From an uncultured Acetatifactor sp. (GTDB taxonomy: Bacteria; Bacillota; Clostridia; Lachnospirales; Lachnospiraceae), in contig CANRIP010000024.1 of assembly GCA_947630715.1 (NCBI GenBank), forward strand, positions 1-47,447: 47,447 bases of DNA, in the 5' to 3' direction. Positions 26,833-35,336 of this stretch are shown here, piece by piece (position 1 is the stretch's first letter; each line of letters starts with the position of its first letter). Under the pieces are notes generated by a model. The model ran no database searches, was not told where the DNA came from, and was given only the letters and a program-made list of their open reading frames with translations. The translations under genes were made by a program, and so were the position numbers.

Positions 26833-27807
26833 TCACAGTTTCTGCCTTGTCTTTTCCAGGATCCGCCGTACGATTTCATCCTCGTCCACGCCCTGGCTGA
26901 TCGCGTCAAAGCTGAGCAGGATCCGGTGCCTTAAAACGGGATACGCTGCCTCCTCCACGTCCTGGAAGGAAACGTTGTACCGCCCCTCCAGAAACGCTCT
27001 GGCTCTGGCGGCTCTCACTAGCGCCTGGGCGGCTCTGGGGCTTGCGCCCTCCCGGATCAGGGGATCCGGCTCATGGGTTGCCATCACAATATCCAGAAGA
27101 CGGGCCATCACCGCGTCCGCCACCGGAATGGCTGCCGCCAGCCTGCCCGCCGCCAGCAGCCCCTCCGCGTCCATCTTCTTTTCTATCACGCAGGGCCCGG
27201 CTCCTTCCGTCAATTCCACGATCCCCTGTAACTCCTCCCGGGAGGGAAAGGGAACCAGGATTTTAAACATAAAGCGATCCAACTGCGCTTCCGGCAGCGG
27301 ATAGGTCCCTTCCTGTTCAATCGGATTCTGTGTGGCCAGAACAAAGAACGGTTCCTCCAGCGCGTAACTGTCGTTTCCCACCGTCACCGTATGCTCCTGC
27401 ATCGCCTCCAGCAGCGCGGACTGGGTCTTTGGGGTCGCACGGTTGATCTCGTCCGCCAGCACCAGATTGGCAAAAACGGGCCCCCGTTCAAAGGAAAAGG
27501 AGCTGCCCTGCTGGGTTTTGACAATGATGTTGGTTCCCGTGACATCGCTTGGCATCAGATCCGGGGTAAACTGGATGCGTTTAAAGGTCAGATCGAACAC
27601 CTTTGCCACGGTACCCACCAGCCTGGTTTTCCCAAGGCCCGGCATTCCCTCCAGCAGCACGTTCCCGCCTGTCAGCATGGCCGACAGCACCTGGCGGATG
27701 ATTTCTTTTTGTCCGATGATTCCCTTTTGAATTTCTTCCTGGCAGTCCAGCATCCGCTGCGCCATATACGCCGGATCGTCCGCTCTGCTTTTATCCCATT
27801 CGCTCAT
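26833..27807 (-). CDS. MoxR-family AAA+ ATPase
   Basis: A 324-residue AAA+ chaperone-like ATPase. Walker A is GMPGLGKT near residue 55, Walker B is LVLADEINRA near 117, sensor 1 lies in VLATQNPIEQEGTYPLPEAQ, and the arginine-finger region follows LDRFMFKI. The C-terminal lid contains GASPRAAQALVRAARA. MoxR proteins act on VWA-domain partners and help load metals or cofactors or assemble complexes. GGAGG stands nine bases before the ATG. It lies between the repeat-rich membrane protein (33 bp upstream) and DUF58 (25 bp downstream). Confidence 0.96.
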   Translation of the reverse strand: MSEWDKSRADDPAYMAQRMLDCQEEIQKGIIGQKEIIRQVLSAMLTGGNVLLEGMPGLGKTRLVGTVAKVFDLTFKRIQFTPDLMPSDVTGTNIIVKTQQGSSFSFERGPVFANLVLADEINRATPKTQSALLEAMQEHTVTVGNDSYALEEPFFVLATQNPIEQEGTYPLPEAQLDRFMFKILVPFPSREELQGIVELTEGAGPCVIEKKMDAEGLLAAGRLAAAIPVADAVMARLLDIVMATHEPDPLIREGASPRAAQALVRAARARAFLEGRYNVSFQDVEEAAYPVLRHRILLSFDAISQGVDEDEIVRRILEKTRQKL

Positions 27808-27840
27808 TCCGGTGTCCCTCCGTCCCTTCTGTTCTCAGGT

Positions 27841-29223
27841 TCAATGAAACCCGGAAAAATAATCCCGGATCACGCTTTCCATCCCGCTGGGGTAACGCCC
27901 GGCGGCAATGCCCTGGTAGGCGTTTTCCTCATAGTCTCCGATCACCGCGTCATAGGAGACATGCTCCCCTTCCCAGTCCAGGCCGTTGGGAGCCCGGAAA
28001 TAATCCGAATCATCGTGGTTTCCGGCGTTCCCGGAAAGTGCTTCCCTGTCCGCCACGTCATTGGGAATGCTGATATAGTCCCGGTCTTGATGGGTGCTGC
28101 CGGTGCCCCGGCCGGCTCCTTGGCCTCCTTCATCTCCGGTTCCGGCTCCCTGGCCTCCTTCGTCTCCGGCCCCGGCTCCCTGGCCGCCCTCGTCTCCGGC
28201 TCCGGCTCCCTGGCCGCCTTCGTCTCCAGCCCCGGCTCCCTGGCCGCCCTCGTCTCCGGTTCCGGCTCCCTGGCCTTCTTCATCCCCGGCCCCGGTTCCC
28301 TGGCCGCCTTCGTCTCCGGCTCCGGTTCCCTGGCCGCCGGTTTGTCCGCCATTTCCGGCAAAGTCGCTTCCTTCGCCGGAATCCGTCCCCTGATTCCTCT
28401 GCCGGGCCTGGTCCGCCATCTCCTGCATGGTCTGAACGGCCAGGGGGGAGATCTCAGGATTGCCCTGTAAGCTCCGGATCAGCCCCGCCAGCTCCCCGTT
28501 CAGGGTTTCGTAACGAAAATCCAGTTTCTTTTCAGCCGCCTGCATTTCCTGCGGCGTCTGAGCCCTCCCGTATTCCTCCAGAGACGCCTGAAGGCTTTCC
28601 GAAAGCTCTTTGAGGGTTTCCAACTGCTCCTGAGTCAGATCCTCCCGGGCCAGTTCCCCGATTTCTTCCAGCTCCTTCAGGGTTTCCCGGATTTCTTCTT
28701 CCTGTTCGCCGGCCTCCTTCCGCACCTGGTACAACTCCTTCGCCTGTTCCTTCGTCTCGGAGGGCACAAGGGCAAGGGCCAATACCGCCGCCCAGGTTCC
28801 CAGCGCAAGCGCGGTCCTTTTTCGGCCCGGCATAAGGGGGATCCGGATTCTGCCGCTGTTCTCCTTCAGCTTTTCCATAGCGTCCCGGCGCTGGATTTCA
28901 TAGATGGGATCTTCGTCCTCCAGGTGCTCCCAGGCAGTGATCACCCGTTCTTCCAAACCGAATCCGTCCATGGCCAAAGCCGCCCGTTCCATGGTGCACC
29001 GCCGGCGACAGGCAACCGCCGCCGCTGTCAAAACCGCGGCCAAAAAGAAAAGAGCCGTAACGGCGTTGGCCGCATACAGAGGGGTTACCAACGCCAGAAT
29101 CTGAACCAAAATCCCTGCCGCCGCGCCCACGGGCAAGACAGTGGCAAGGGTTTTGAGCAAACATGCCAGATTCAGCCTGCGTCTGCATGCCAGAATTCGA
29201 TTGCGAAATTCTTTTTTGTCCAT
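27841..29223 (-). CDS. Membrane protein with coiled coil and glycine-rich decapeptide repeats
   Basis: A 460-residue protein starting at 29223, where AAGGAAGG is upstream; a frame extension of 15 codons is not preferred. Hydrophobic segments lie near 22-65 (two helices) and near 120-140. Residues 150-290 are Glu/Lys/Leu-rich and predicted coiled coil (KELEEIGELAREDL, QLETLKELSESLQASL). Residues 295-370 are seven to eight copies of a decapeptide GQGAGAGDEG. The last 80 residues end in GIAAGRYPSGMESVIRDYF. The layout recalls large DUF4175-type proteins found next to MoxR/DUF58 genes in other phyla, but I cannot assign the family firmly. Position in the operon links it to the MoxR system. Confidence 0.75.
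   Translation of the reverse strand: MDKKEFRNRILACRRRLNLACLLKTLATVLPVGAAAGILVQILALVTPLYAANAVTALFFLAAVLTAAAVACRRRCTMERAALAMDGFGLEERVITAWEHLEDEDPIYEIQRRDAMEKLKENSGRIRIPLMPGRKRTALALGTWAAVLALALVPSETKEQAKELYQVRKEAGEQEEEIRETLKELEEIGELAREDLTQEQLETLKELSESLQASLEEYGRAQTPQEMQAAEKKLDFRYETLNGELAGLIRSLQGNPEISPLAVQTMQEMADQARQRNQGTDSGEGSDFAGNGGQTGGQGTGAGDEGGQGTGAGDEEGQGAGTGDEGGQGAGAGDEGGQGAGAGDEGGQGAGAGDEGGQGAGTGDEGGQGAGRGTGSTHQDRDYISIPNDVADREALSGNAGNHDDSDYFRAPNGLDWEGEHVSYDAVIGDYEENAYQGIAAGRYPSGMESVIRDYFSGFH
28114..28338. repeat. 30-bp tandem repeat inside the repeat-rich membrane protein gene
   Basis: Seven and a half units with exact 30-bp spacing from 28114 (marker GGCTCCCTGGCC or near variant at 28114, 28144, 28174, 28204, 28234, 28264, 28294 and 28324). 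The encoded unit is GQGAGAGDEG with A/T and G/E variation. It is GC-rich and prone to slippage without frame change. Confidence 0.93.
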
Positions 29224-29276
29224 CGGCCCTTCCTTTTCCTTCTGCACCGGTTTCACAAACGCGCCCACACCCGGCT

Positions 29277-30191
29277 TTAGGCGTTCCGCCCCTGCTTTTT
29301 CCCGCTTCGCCCTGCGCCTGCATGCAGGGGATTGACTTTATAGGCGGCAATTCCCATGAACAGGAACGATAACGCCAGAATACATCCCCCCGAAACAAAC
29401 ATCCACACGCTGTCCCGGGAAAGCAGATGGGTGACAAGCCCCGTTTCCCTTACGCTGAACCGGTAGCCCTGGGTTCCGAACAGGGATTCCCCCATCATCA
29501 TGTGCGCAAAAAATTCTTCAAAAAACAGAATGGGGTTAAACAGAAGCGGAAGCAGGGATTCCCCCATCTTGTCACTGTCAATGATCATACGGCCCATCCA
29601 GGGCACAAAGGTACCCCCAAAGATCACCAGATAAATGCCAAAGGCCAACAGCACGGCCGACACGGATTTGCGGCACAAAGCCGACGATAAAATCCCCACG
29701 CTCCCCGCAAACACGGAAAAGAGAATCAGCGCCGCCAGAAAATAAAACAGATTCCGCCAGCTTAAGCCGCCCACCACAAAGGACAATGCCATAATCGGCA
29801 GGCTGGCCGCCACAAAAAACAGGATGCGCAGCACCGCCGACATCACCTTTCCAAATACGATGGAAAAGGGCGACATACAGGTGGTCAGCATAATATCAAA
29901 GGTCTGTCTCTCCTTCTCGCCGGAAATGGAGGACGCCGTAATCACAGGCATATATACTCCCACAATACAGACTTGAACCACCGCGATCACGGGAAACAGA
30001 TAGACCAAATAGCTGTAAAGGTTTCTTGTGACCGGGGCAAACACGCCGTTCTGGCTCTGGATGATCTGCACCGCCAGCAGAAACGTGACCGCAAGCACCG
30101 CCTCATAGCCAAACAGCCCCCAGCTAAGACGCATGCTGCGCACCGCCACCTTCAGATCCTTTTTGACTATGGGATTCCACCTGATTTTCAC
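29277..30191 (-). CDS. ABC-2 type transporter permease
   Basis: A 304-residue membrane protein with about six helices (YEAVLAVTFLLAVQIIQ; YLFPVIAVVQVCIVGVYMP; LFFVAASLPIMALSFVVGG; FLAALILFSVFAGSVGIL; VLLAFGIYLVIFGG; and a last one near the C-terminus). SSISGEKERQTFDIMLTTCM is a typical ABC-2 cytoplasmic loop that contacts the ATPase. The GTG at 30191 overlaps the ATPase stop (GTGA) and has GGGAGG seven bases upstream, a clear translationally coupled start. The gene forms an exporter with the ATPase, similar in plan to GldA/GldF. The cargo is unknown. Confidence 0.92.
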   Translation of the reverse strand: MKIRWNPIVKKDLKVAVRSMRLSWGLFGYEAVLAVTFLLAVQIIQSQNGVFAPVTRNLYSYLVYLFPVIAVVQVCIVGVYMPVITASSISGEKERQTFDIMLTTCMSPFSIVFGKVMSAVLRILFFVAASLPIMALSFVVGGLSWRNLFYFLAALILFSVFAGSVGILSSALCRKSVSAVLLAFGIYLVIFGGTFVPWMGRMIIDSDKMGESLLPLLFNPILFFEEFFAHMMMGESLFGTQGYRFSVRETGLVTHLLSRDSVWMFVSGGCILALSFLFMGIAAYKVNPLHAGAGRSGKKQGRNA

Positions 30192-31111
30192 TGCGCACCT
30201 CCCGTCAACTGTAAAAACAGCGTCTCCAGATCTCCTTCTTCCCGGTGAAAGCCGGTCAGAACCACCTGATTGGCAATCAGATCCCCAATCAGGCGGCACA
30301 GCTCCTGATCCGTTCCCCTGTGGAGAATGATCAGTTCATTCTCTCTCACCGATTCCACAACGACGGCCGCCTGCTCCTTCATCAGCCGCACCGCCTGCTC
30401 CATTCCGGAAACGACCTGAATATGGATCTGGACGCCGCCCGCCGCCTGCTGCAGAATGTCCTCGATCTTCCCGGCGGTCACCAGCCGGCCGCCGTTCATA
30501 ATGCCGATACTGCTGCACATCTGGGAAAGCTCGGAAAGAATATGGGAGCTGATTAGGATGGTTTTCCCCATGGAGTGCAGATTCTTCAGCAATTCCTTCA
30601 TTTCCACTCTGGCCCTGGGATCCAGGCCGGAGTTCGGCTCGTCCAGCACCAGCAGTTTGGGATTGTGCAGCAGCGCTCTCGCCACGCACAGCCGCTGTTT
30701 CATGCCCCGGGACAGGGTATCCACATAAACGTCCTTTTTATCCGCAAGATTCACAAGCTCCAGCAGATCCCCCGTCAGCTTTGCGATCTCCCGGGGGTAC
30801 ATCCCGTACATGGAGCCGTACATTTCCATGTATTCCCTTACCTTCAGATTGTCGTACACTCCAAAGAAATCCGGCACATAGCCGATCAGGCGTTTCATCT
30901 CCCTGCTGCCCGCCCCCGCCTGGGTTCCGGCAATGCGCACGGAGCCTTGGCTGGCCCGCAGCAGCCCGCATACAATGCGGATCGTCGTGGTCTTTCCCGC
31001 CCCGTTCGGCCCTACGAACCCGAACAGATCCCCTTCCGGAATATGAAGGTTCAAGTCCTGTACCGCCGGAAACGAACCGTAAAATTTTGTCAAATGGCTG
31101 ATATACAGCAT
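30188..31111 (-). CDS. ABC transporter ATP-binding protein
   Basis: A 307-residue ABC ATPase. Walker A is GPNGAGKTTT near residue 37, the Q-loop follows, the signature is LSRGMKQR near 134, Walker B is LLVLDEPNSGLDP near 155, and the H-loop is ILISSHILSEL. The C-terminal ~80 residues match ABC-2 exporter ATPases of the GldA/CcmA type. It is coupled to the permease by a 4-bp GTGA overlap and is nine bp downstream of the large envelope protein gene. Confidence 0.96.
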   Translation of the reverse strand: MLYISHLTKFYGSFPAVQDLNLHIPEGDLFGFVGPNGAGKTTTIRIVCGLLRASQGSVRIAGTQAGAGSREMKRLIGYVPDFFGVYDNLKVREYMEMYGSMYGMYPREIAKLTGDLLELVNLADKKDVYVDTLSRGMKQRLCVARALLHNPKLLVLDEPNSGLDPRARVEMKELLKNLHSMGKTILISSHILSELSQMCSSIGIMNGGRLVTAGKIEDILQQAAGGVQIHIQVVSGMEQAVRLMKEQAAVVVESVRENELIILHRGTDQELCRLIGDLIANQVVLTGFHREEGDLETLFLQLTGGAQ

Positions 31112-31120
31112 ACCGTCCCC

Positions 31121-33115
31121 CTATTGCGCCGAATAGAGACATCCGTAGGATATCTCGCTGCAGTCCTGGTCCATGACCCGCTCCCAATCCTTCACAAGCC
31201 CGATGACATAACTGGAGCCATCCGCGTTGGCCCTGGGACATAACTCCGTGACTCCGATCCCCAAAGCGGCAAGATCGTCATGTTCCGATTTTTCCTCGTC
31301 AAAATGGTAGCTCCACAGCAGATCGTAAAGATACCAGTCAAAATCCCCGTCTATGGACGTGCGGGTATACAGGGGCTCCCTGTCCGCCAGCACACAGGAC
31401 TCCCCTGCGGGAAGGGCACCGTAGATCATAACCTCTCCGTCTCGGATCACCGCAAAGTTCACCAGATCCCACTCGGTACGGTTCACCACCGTCCCCTCCA
31501 TACCGCCCGGTCTTTGCGGGCCATCCTCCCATAAAAGCTCTCCCTGTATCTGGCCCGCCGCGCTGCCCGCGCAGAAGTAACCGTTCTCAAAATTGGAATC
31601 CGGCTTCATCCCCAGCAAAAATCCGGCTCCGTCCCTGCGGATATGATACTGGTACTCATCCTCCCCGCCGTCATGATAGTCAGATTCCCCGCAGGGCCCG
31701 GCATAGTCGCAGGGAATCGCCACTCTGTGGCTCCATTCGCTGCGGGACGCGTCAAATCCGCACAGATAAGAGACGCTGCCCTCTTTTCCGGAAAGATCCT
31801 GAACCGTCACGGAATAAATTTTGGTATCTTTCACCTCAAAGCCCCGGCCGGCCCAGTACACCAGGGCGATCCCCAAAAGCGCCGCAGCCGGTACCGCCGC
31901 CCAATACAGCTCCCTGCGTTTCAGCCGGCCGAGGATCAGGTACAGCACCGGGCCCACAAAAATCACATACAAAATCACGATCACCTTCAGGATCCCAAAG
32001 CTGAAATGGCTGTTGTCGTTGCAGATCTGGGATAACAGCCGGCAAATCTGCCAGCCGGAGGATTCACTCCAGGAGGACGCGGAATACCGTATCGAGGCCT
32101 GTCCGGCGGCCTGTATCAAAATGGTCCAGGCAAAGTCCTCCGGCAGCATCCCCGATATCTCCCCTTTCTGGCCGCCCAATTCCACAAGCGAATACGGCAG
32201 CACAGCCACGGACCCCATGCCGACCGACCGGTAGAAACCGCCCGTTTCATAATCGTCCCTCATATAGTTTGAGTCCACGTTCCCGTCCGGTTCCAACTGT
32301 GTCAGCGTCATTTGGGACAGGGCGGAGCCGATCTGCCCGGCCGCAGCCTTGCCCCCGTCCGCAGAATCCTCCTGCCATGTGATCCCAAGGTATCCGTTTT
32401 CAAATCCCTTCAGCGTGTCCGCCGCGTATGCGCCGGTTCCGATCAGCAAAATGCCGCCGGCATTGTTCCACAGTTCAATGGCCTCCAGTTCCTCCTGGGT
32501 CAGAATGTCCGTATGGTAACGGTCAATCACCAGAAAGGTCAGCGTATCCAGCTCGTCCGTCAGGCTCCCCTGCTCCAGCTCCTTGAGTTTAATCGGATAG
32601 GAGTCCTCATAAAAATACATCTGGTTGCCGCCCATGTCCAGATACGTCAGATCCGAACCGGCATCGCTTAAGATTCCCATGGACAGATATTCCCTCTGCC
32701 CTGTTAAAAAGTGAGGAAATTCCGTGCGGGCGCAGACTGTTCCCGCCTCGTCCCACAAAGTCACCGTCACCGTGCCGTTGGTCCGGGAAATGCTTTTGAC
32801 AGGCACATTCACCGTAAACTGTTTCCGGGTTCCCTGGGGCAGAGATAACTCTGTGTCATATGCGCAGGGCACATAGTATCGTTCATCCACGCACAGCCGC
32901 GCCGTTCCCGACCAGTCTTCCCCCGCGTTCTCCACAGTCAGCCGGATCCCATAAACATCCTGATCCGTATGAACCAGCTCCGCCTGCACGGAAAAATTCG
33001 ATTTGGCCTCTCCCTGCGCCCGGACGGTCAACAGGCTGAAACGCCAGACCAGCGCCCCGGTCAAAAGAAACGCCGCCAGCAAAATCATGGTGTTACATGT
33101 TCTTTTCTTTCCCAT
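31121..33115 (-). CDS. Envelope protein with amidotransferase-like fold, first gene of the MoxR-VWA operon
   Basis: A 664-residue protein with an N-terminal signal or anchor (residues 10-33, NTMILLAAFLLTGALVWRFSL), a beta-sandwich ectodomain (about 40-140), and a fold near 150-270 (FLVIDRYHTDILTQEELEA, NNAGGILLIGTGAY) that resembles class I amidotransferase-like domains without visible catalytic Cys-His. Two helices lie near 370-428 (VIVILYVIFVGPVLYLIL and YWAAVPAAALLGIALVYWAG), then a further beta-rich domain. No Pfam name can be assigned by eye. The gene precedes the ABC ATPase by nine bp and may be the extracytoplasmic partner of that exporter. Its position is comparable to gldG beside gldA/gldF, but homology is not claimed. 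Confidence 0.78.
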   Translation of the reverse strand: MGKKRTCNTMILLAAFLLTGALVWRFSLLTVRAQGEAKSNFSVQAELVHTDQDVYGIRLTVENAGEDWSGTARLCVDERYYVPCAYDTELSLPQGTRKQFTVNVPVKSISRTNGTVTVTLWDEAGTVCARTEFPHFLTGQREYLSMGILSDAGSDLTYLDMGGNQMYFYEDSYPIKLKELEQGSLTDELDTLTFLVIDRYHTDILTQEELEAIELWNNAGGILLIGTGAYAADTLKGFENGYLGITWQEDSADGGKAAAGQIGSALSQMTLTQLEPDGNVDSNYMRDDYETGGFYRSVGMGSVAVLPYSLVELGGQKGEISGMLPEDFAWTILIQAAGQASIRYSASSWSESSGWQICRLLSQICNDNSHFSFGILKVIVILYVIFVGPVLYLILGRLKRRELYWAAVPAAALLGIALVYWAGRGFEVKDTKIYSVTVQDLSGKEGSVSYLCGFDASRSEWSHRVAIPCDYAGPCGESDYHDGGEDEYQYHIRRDGAGFLLGMKPDSNFENGYFCAGSAAGQIQGELLWEDGPQRPGGMEGTVVNRTEWDLVNFAVIRDGEVMIYGALPAGESCVLADREPLYTRTSIDGDFDWYLYDLLWSYHFDEEKSEHDDLAALGIGVTELCPRANADGSSYVIGLVKDWERVMDQDCSEISYGCLYSAQ

Positions 33116-33208
33116 CGCGATTTTCTTTCCATTTCCGGTGGTTCCACCACACAGGGCTTTTGGGGTCTGCGCACCTTTCCCGTCCGCAGTTTCCCGTTTC
33201 CGCCTGTT

Positions 33209-33724
33209 TCAGACTTGGTCCTTCGCCCAGTCCGTTATAACCTTTTCCGCGCCCAGAATCTCCGCCCCGCGCACCGCCAGACCCTTTCCAAAGACCGCTC
33301 CCTTACAAACTTCCCGCAGATCCTTCTCCCCGGAGCCCAGGCCGCTTCCCTCATGGGTCATAACCGCCATCACCTTTTTCCCGGTAAAGGTAAGCCTTTC
33401 CAACTGAGAAAAAACCGCCATGGGATAGGTGCCCCACCAGCAGGGGCCGCACACAAAAATATTTTGATAGCCGTCGATCTGCTCCAGGTATTGTTTCAGC
33501 TCCGGTCTGTCCTTGCGGCGAAGTTCTTCCTTTGCCTCGTCCGTACACTGATAATAATCCGCCGGGTACTCTTTTACCGTCTCGATTTCAAAAAGATCGC
33601 CGCCCACCGCCTTTTGAATCCATTCCGCAGCGATCCTGGTATTGCCCTTCTCCAAATTTTTCACGCTGCCGTTTACATAGTTCTCTCCTTTGCGGGAATA
33701 AAACAAAATCAGATTTTTTTCCAT
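33209..33724 (-). CDS. Flavodoxin-like protein (169-171 residue class)
   Basis: A 171-residue protein starting at 33724 with AAGGAG upstream. The FMN phosphate loop is LILFYSRKGENYVNG, a variant of the flavodoxin T/S-x-T-G-x-T loop, and CGPCWWGTYPMAVFSQLE and VMAVMTHEGSGLGSGEKDL fit the flavodoxin_4 family. Such proteins carry electrons by FMN in the cytoplasm. The gene lies 67 bp downstream of the MBOAT gene and 93 bp upstream of the envelope protein gene. It may belong to either transcript; no terminator is seen in either gap. Confidence 0.88.
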   Translation of the reverse strand: MEKNLILFYSRKGENYVNGSVKNLEKGNTRIAAEWIQKAVGGDLFEIETVKEYPADYYQCTDEAKEELRRKDRPELKQYLEQIDGYQNIFVCGPCWWGTYPMAVFSQLERLTFTGKKVMAVMTHEGSGLGSGEKDLREVCKGAVFGKGLAVRGAEILGAEKVITDWAKDQV

Positions 33725-33791
33725 GCTCCGTCTCCTTCTTGCAAAATATGCCGCCCCGGTGCCTCCTGCGAAACCGCCCCCTGCCGCGGGG

Positions 33792-35276
33792 TTAAAACGC
33801 GAAATAAATAAACCGGCTGGAATCAAAATCAATCCCATACACGCCGTATACGATCACCGACGCTGCCAGAAAAATCATCGCCGCCCAGCGGAAAACCAGA
33901 TTCTGCCTGTAAAGGGCCTCGCCCAGATTCCGCCCCGTCCGGTATCGCACCAGATCCACCAGGACAAGGAGCAGCAGCGCCGCCATCAAAATGCCCGCCT
34001 CCCTGCGGTCCAGCCCGAAGGTATAGAGGCTTTCGTTAAACAAAACCCAGGGATTCCATCGGCAGAACAAGTTTCTGACGTACAGGATCGCCCGGTCTAT
34101 GGACTCCGCCCGGAAAAAAATCCAGGCGAAGGAAGTCAGCCCAAAGGTACAGGCAATCTGGCCGAACCGATAACTGAACACATCCGTCCTCACCTTCAAA
34201 AGCCCGATCAGCTTCCGGCGGACGGGCTTAAGCACATCCCCCGCCACCCGGTACAGTCCGTGGATCATGCCCCAGGCCACATAGGTCCAGGCCGCTCCAT
34301 GCCAGAGTCCGCTGAGAAGAAACGTAATCATCAGATTCACATACTTACGAAACCGGTTACAGCGATTGCCGCCTAACGGGATATACACATAATCCCGGAA
34401 CCAGGCGCTGAGGGAAATATGCCATCTGCGCCAGAAATCTCCGATACTCACCGCAAAATAAGGGGTATTGAAGTTTTCCGTCAGGTCAAAGCCCATAACT
34501 TTCGCCGAGCCGATGGCAATAGCGGAATATCCTCCAAAGTCGCAATAGATCTGGACGGCGAACGCCGCCGCCCCCAAAGCCGCCTCCACCGTCCCTATGG
34601 CGTAACTGCGCTGAAAGACGCCGTCCACAAAAAGGGCGATCCGATCCGCAATCACCATTTTCATAAACAGCCCCCACAGCATCATGATAAATCCCTGCGT
34701 GGCCCCTTCCGGGGACATCATTTTTTTCTCCCCCGCCTCATGGAGCTGGCGGAACAGATTCTTGCTTCTCTCGATGGGGCCGGCCACCAGTTGGGGAAAG
34801 AAGGATACAAACAGCGCGTACAGCAGCAGATTTTTCTCCGCCTTGCAGTCCCCCCGGTACACATCCACCAGATACCCCAGCGCCTGGAAGGTATAAAAGG
34901 AAATTCCCACCGGCAGCAGGAGGTCAAACGGGTTTTGGATGGTTCGGAAGGAAAAATGCTGCAAAAGCTTGTTGAGATTTTGCAGGGCAAACCCAAAATA
35001 CTTGAAAAAGAACAAAACCCCCAGATTGGCCGCAAATCCCCCGATCAACAGCCATCTCTTAGCGGCTTTTGTCTTACACTTTTCTACCGCCAGCGCCGCC
35101 CCATAGGTGACCAGCGTGGAAAACGCAATCAACAGGGCGTATTTTGCATTCCAGCACATGTAAAAATAATAGCTTGCAATCAACAGCCAGACGCATTTCC
35201 CTTTTTTTGGCACGATGGCGTAAATCAGCGTAACCACTGGGAAAAAAATTAAAAAATCAACAGAATTAAACAGCAT
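33792..35276 (-). CDS. MBOAT-family membrane O-acyltransferase (AlgI/DltB type)
   Basis: A 494-residue polytopic protein with about 11 helices. Hallmarks are the N-terminal FNSVDFLIFFPVVTLIYA, FPQLVAGPIERSKNLF, GFDLTENFNTPYFAVSIGDF, WRRWHISLSAWFRDYVYIPL, and the MBOAT active-site His in LLSGLWHGAAWTYVAWG near residue 325. AlgI-type enzymes move acyl (usually acetyl) groups across the membrane for transfer to exported polysaccharides. The DltD/AlgX-like gene 61 bp upstream is the expected partner, so the pair likely O-acetylates a surface glycan. The glycan is not known. Confidence 0.95.
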   Translation of the reverse strand: MLFNSVDFLIFFPVVTLIYAIVPKKGKCVWLLIASYYFYMCWNAKYALLIAFSTLVTYGAALAVEKCKTKAAKRWLLIGGFAANLGVLFFFKYFGFALQNLNKLLQHFSFRTIQNPFDLLLPVGISFYTFQALGYLVDVYRGDCKAEKNLLLYALFVSFFPQLVAGPIERSKNLFRQLHEAGEKKMMSPEGATQGFIMMLWGLFMKMVIADRIALFVDGVFQRSYAIGTVEAALGAAAFAVQIYCDFGGYSAIAIGSAKVMGFDLTENFNTPYFAVSIGDFWRRWHISLSAWFRDYVYIPLGGNRCNRFRKYVNLMITFLLSGLWHGAAWTYVAWGMIHGLYRVAGDVLKPVRRKLIGLLKVRTDVFSYRFGQIACTFGLTSFAWIFFRAESIDRAILYVRNLFCRWNPWVLFNESLYTFGLDRREAGILMAALLLLVLVDLVRYRTGRNLGEALYRQNLVFRWAAMIFLAASVIVYGVYGIDFDSSRFIYFAF

Positions 35277-35336
35277 AACGGTAGTTCTCCAGCCTGTAAA
35301 ATGTGTGGTGTTTTTCCTTGTTTCCTGGCAACGGCT

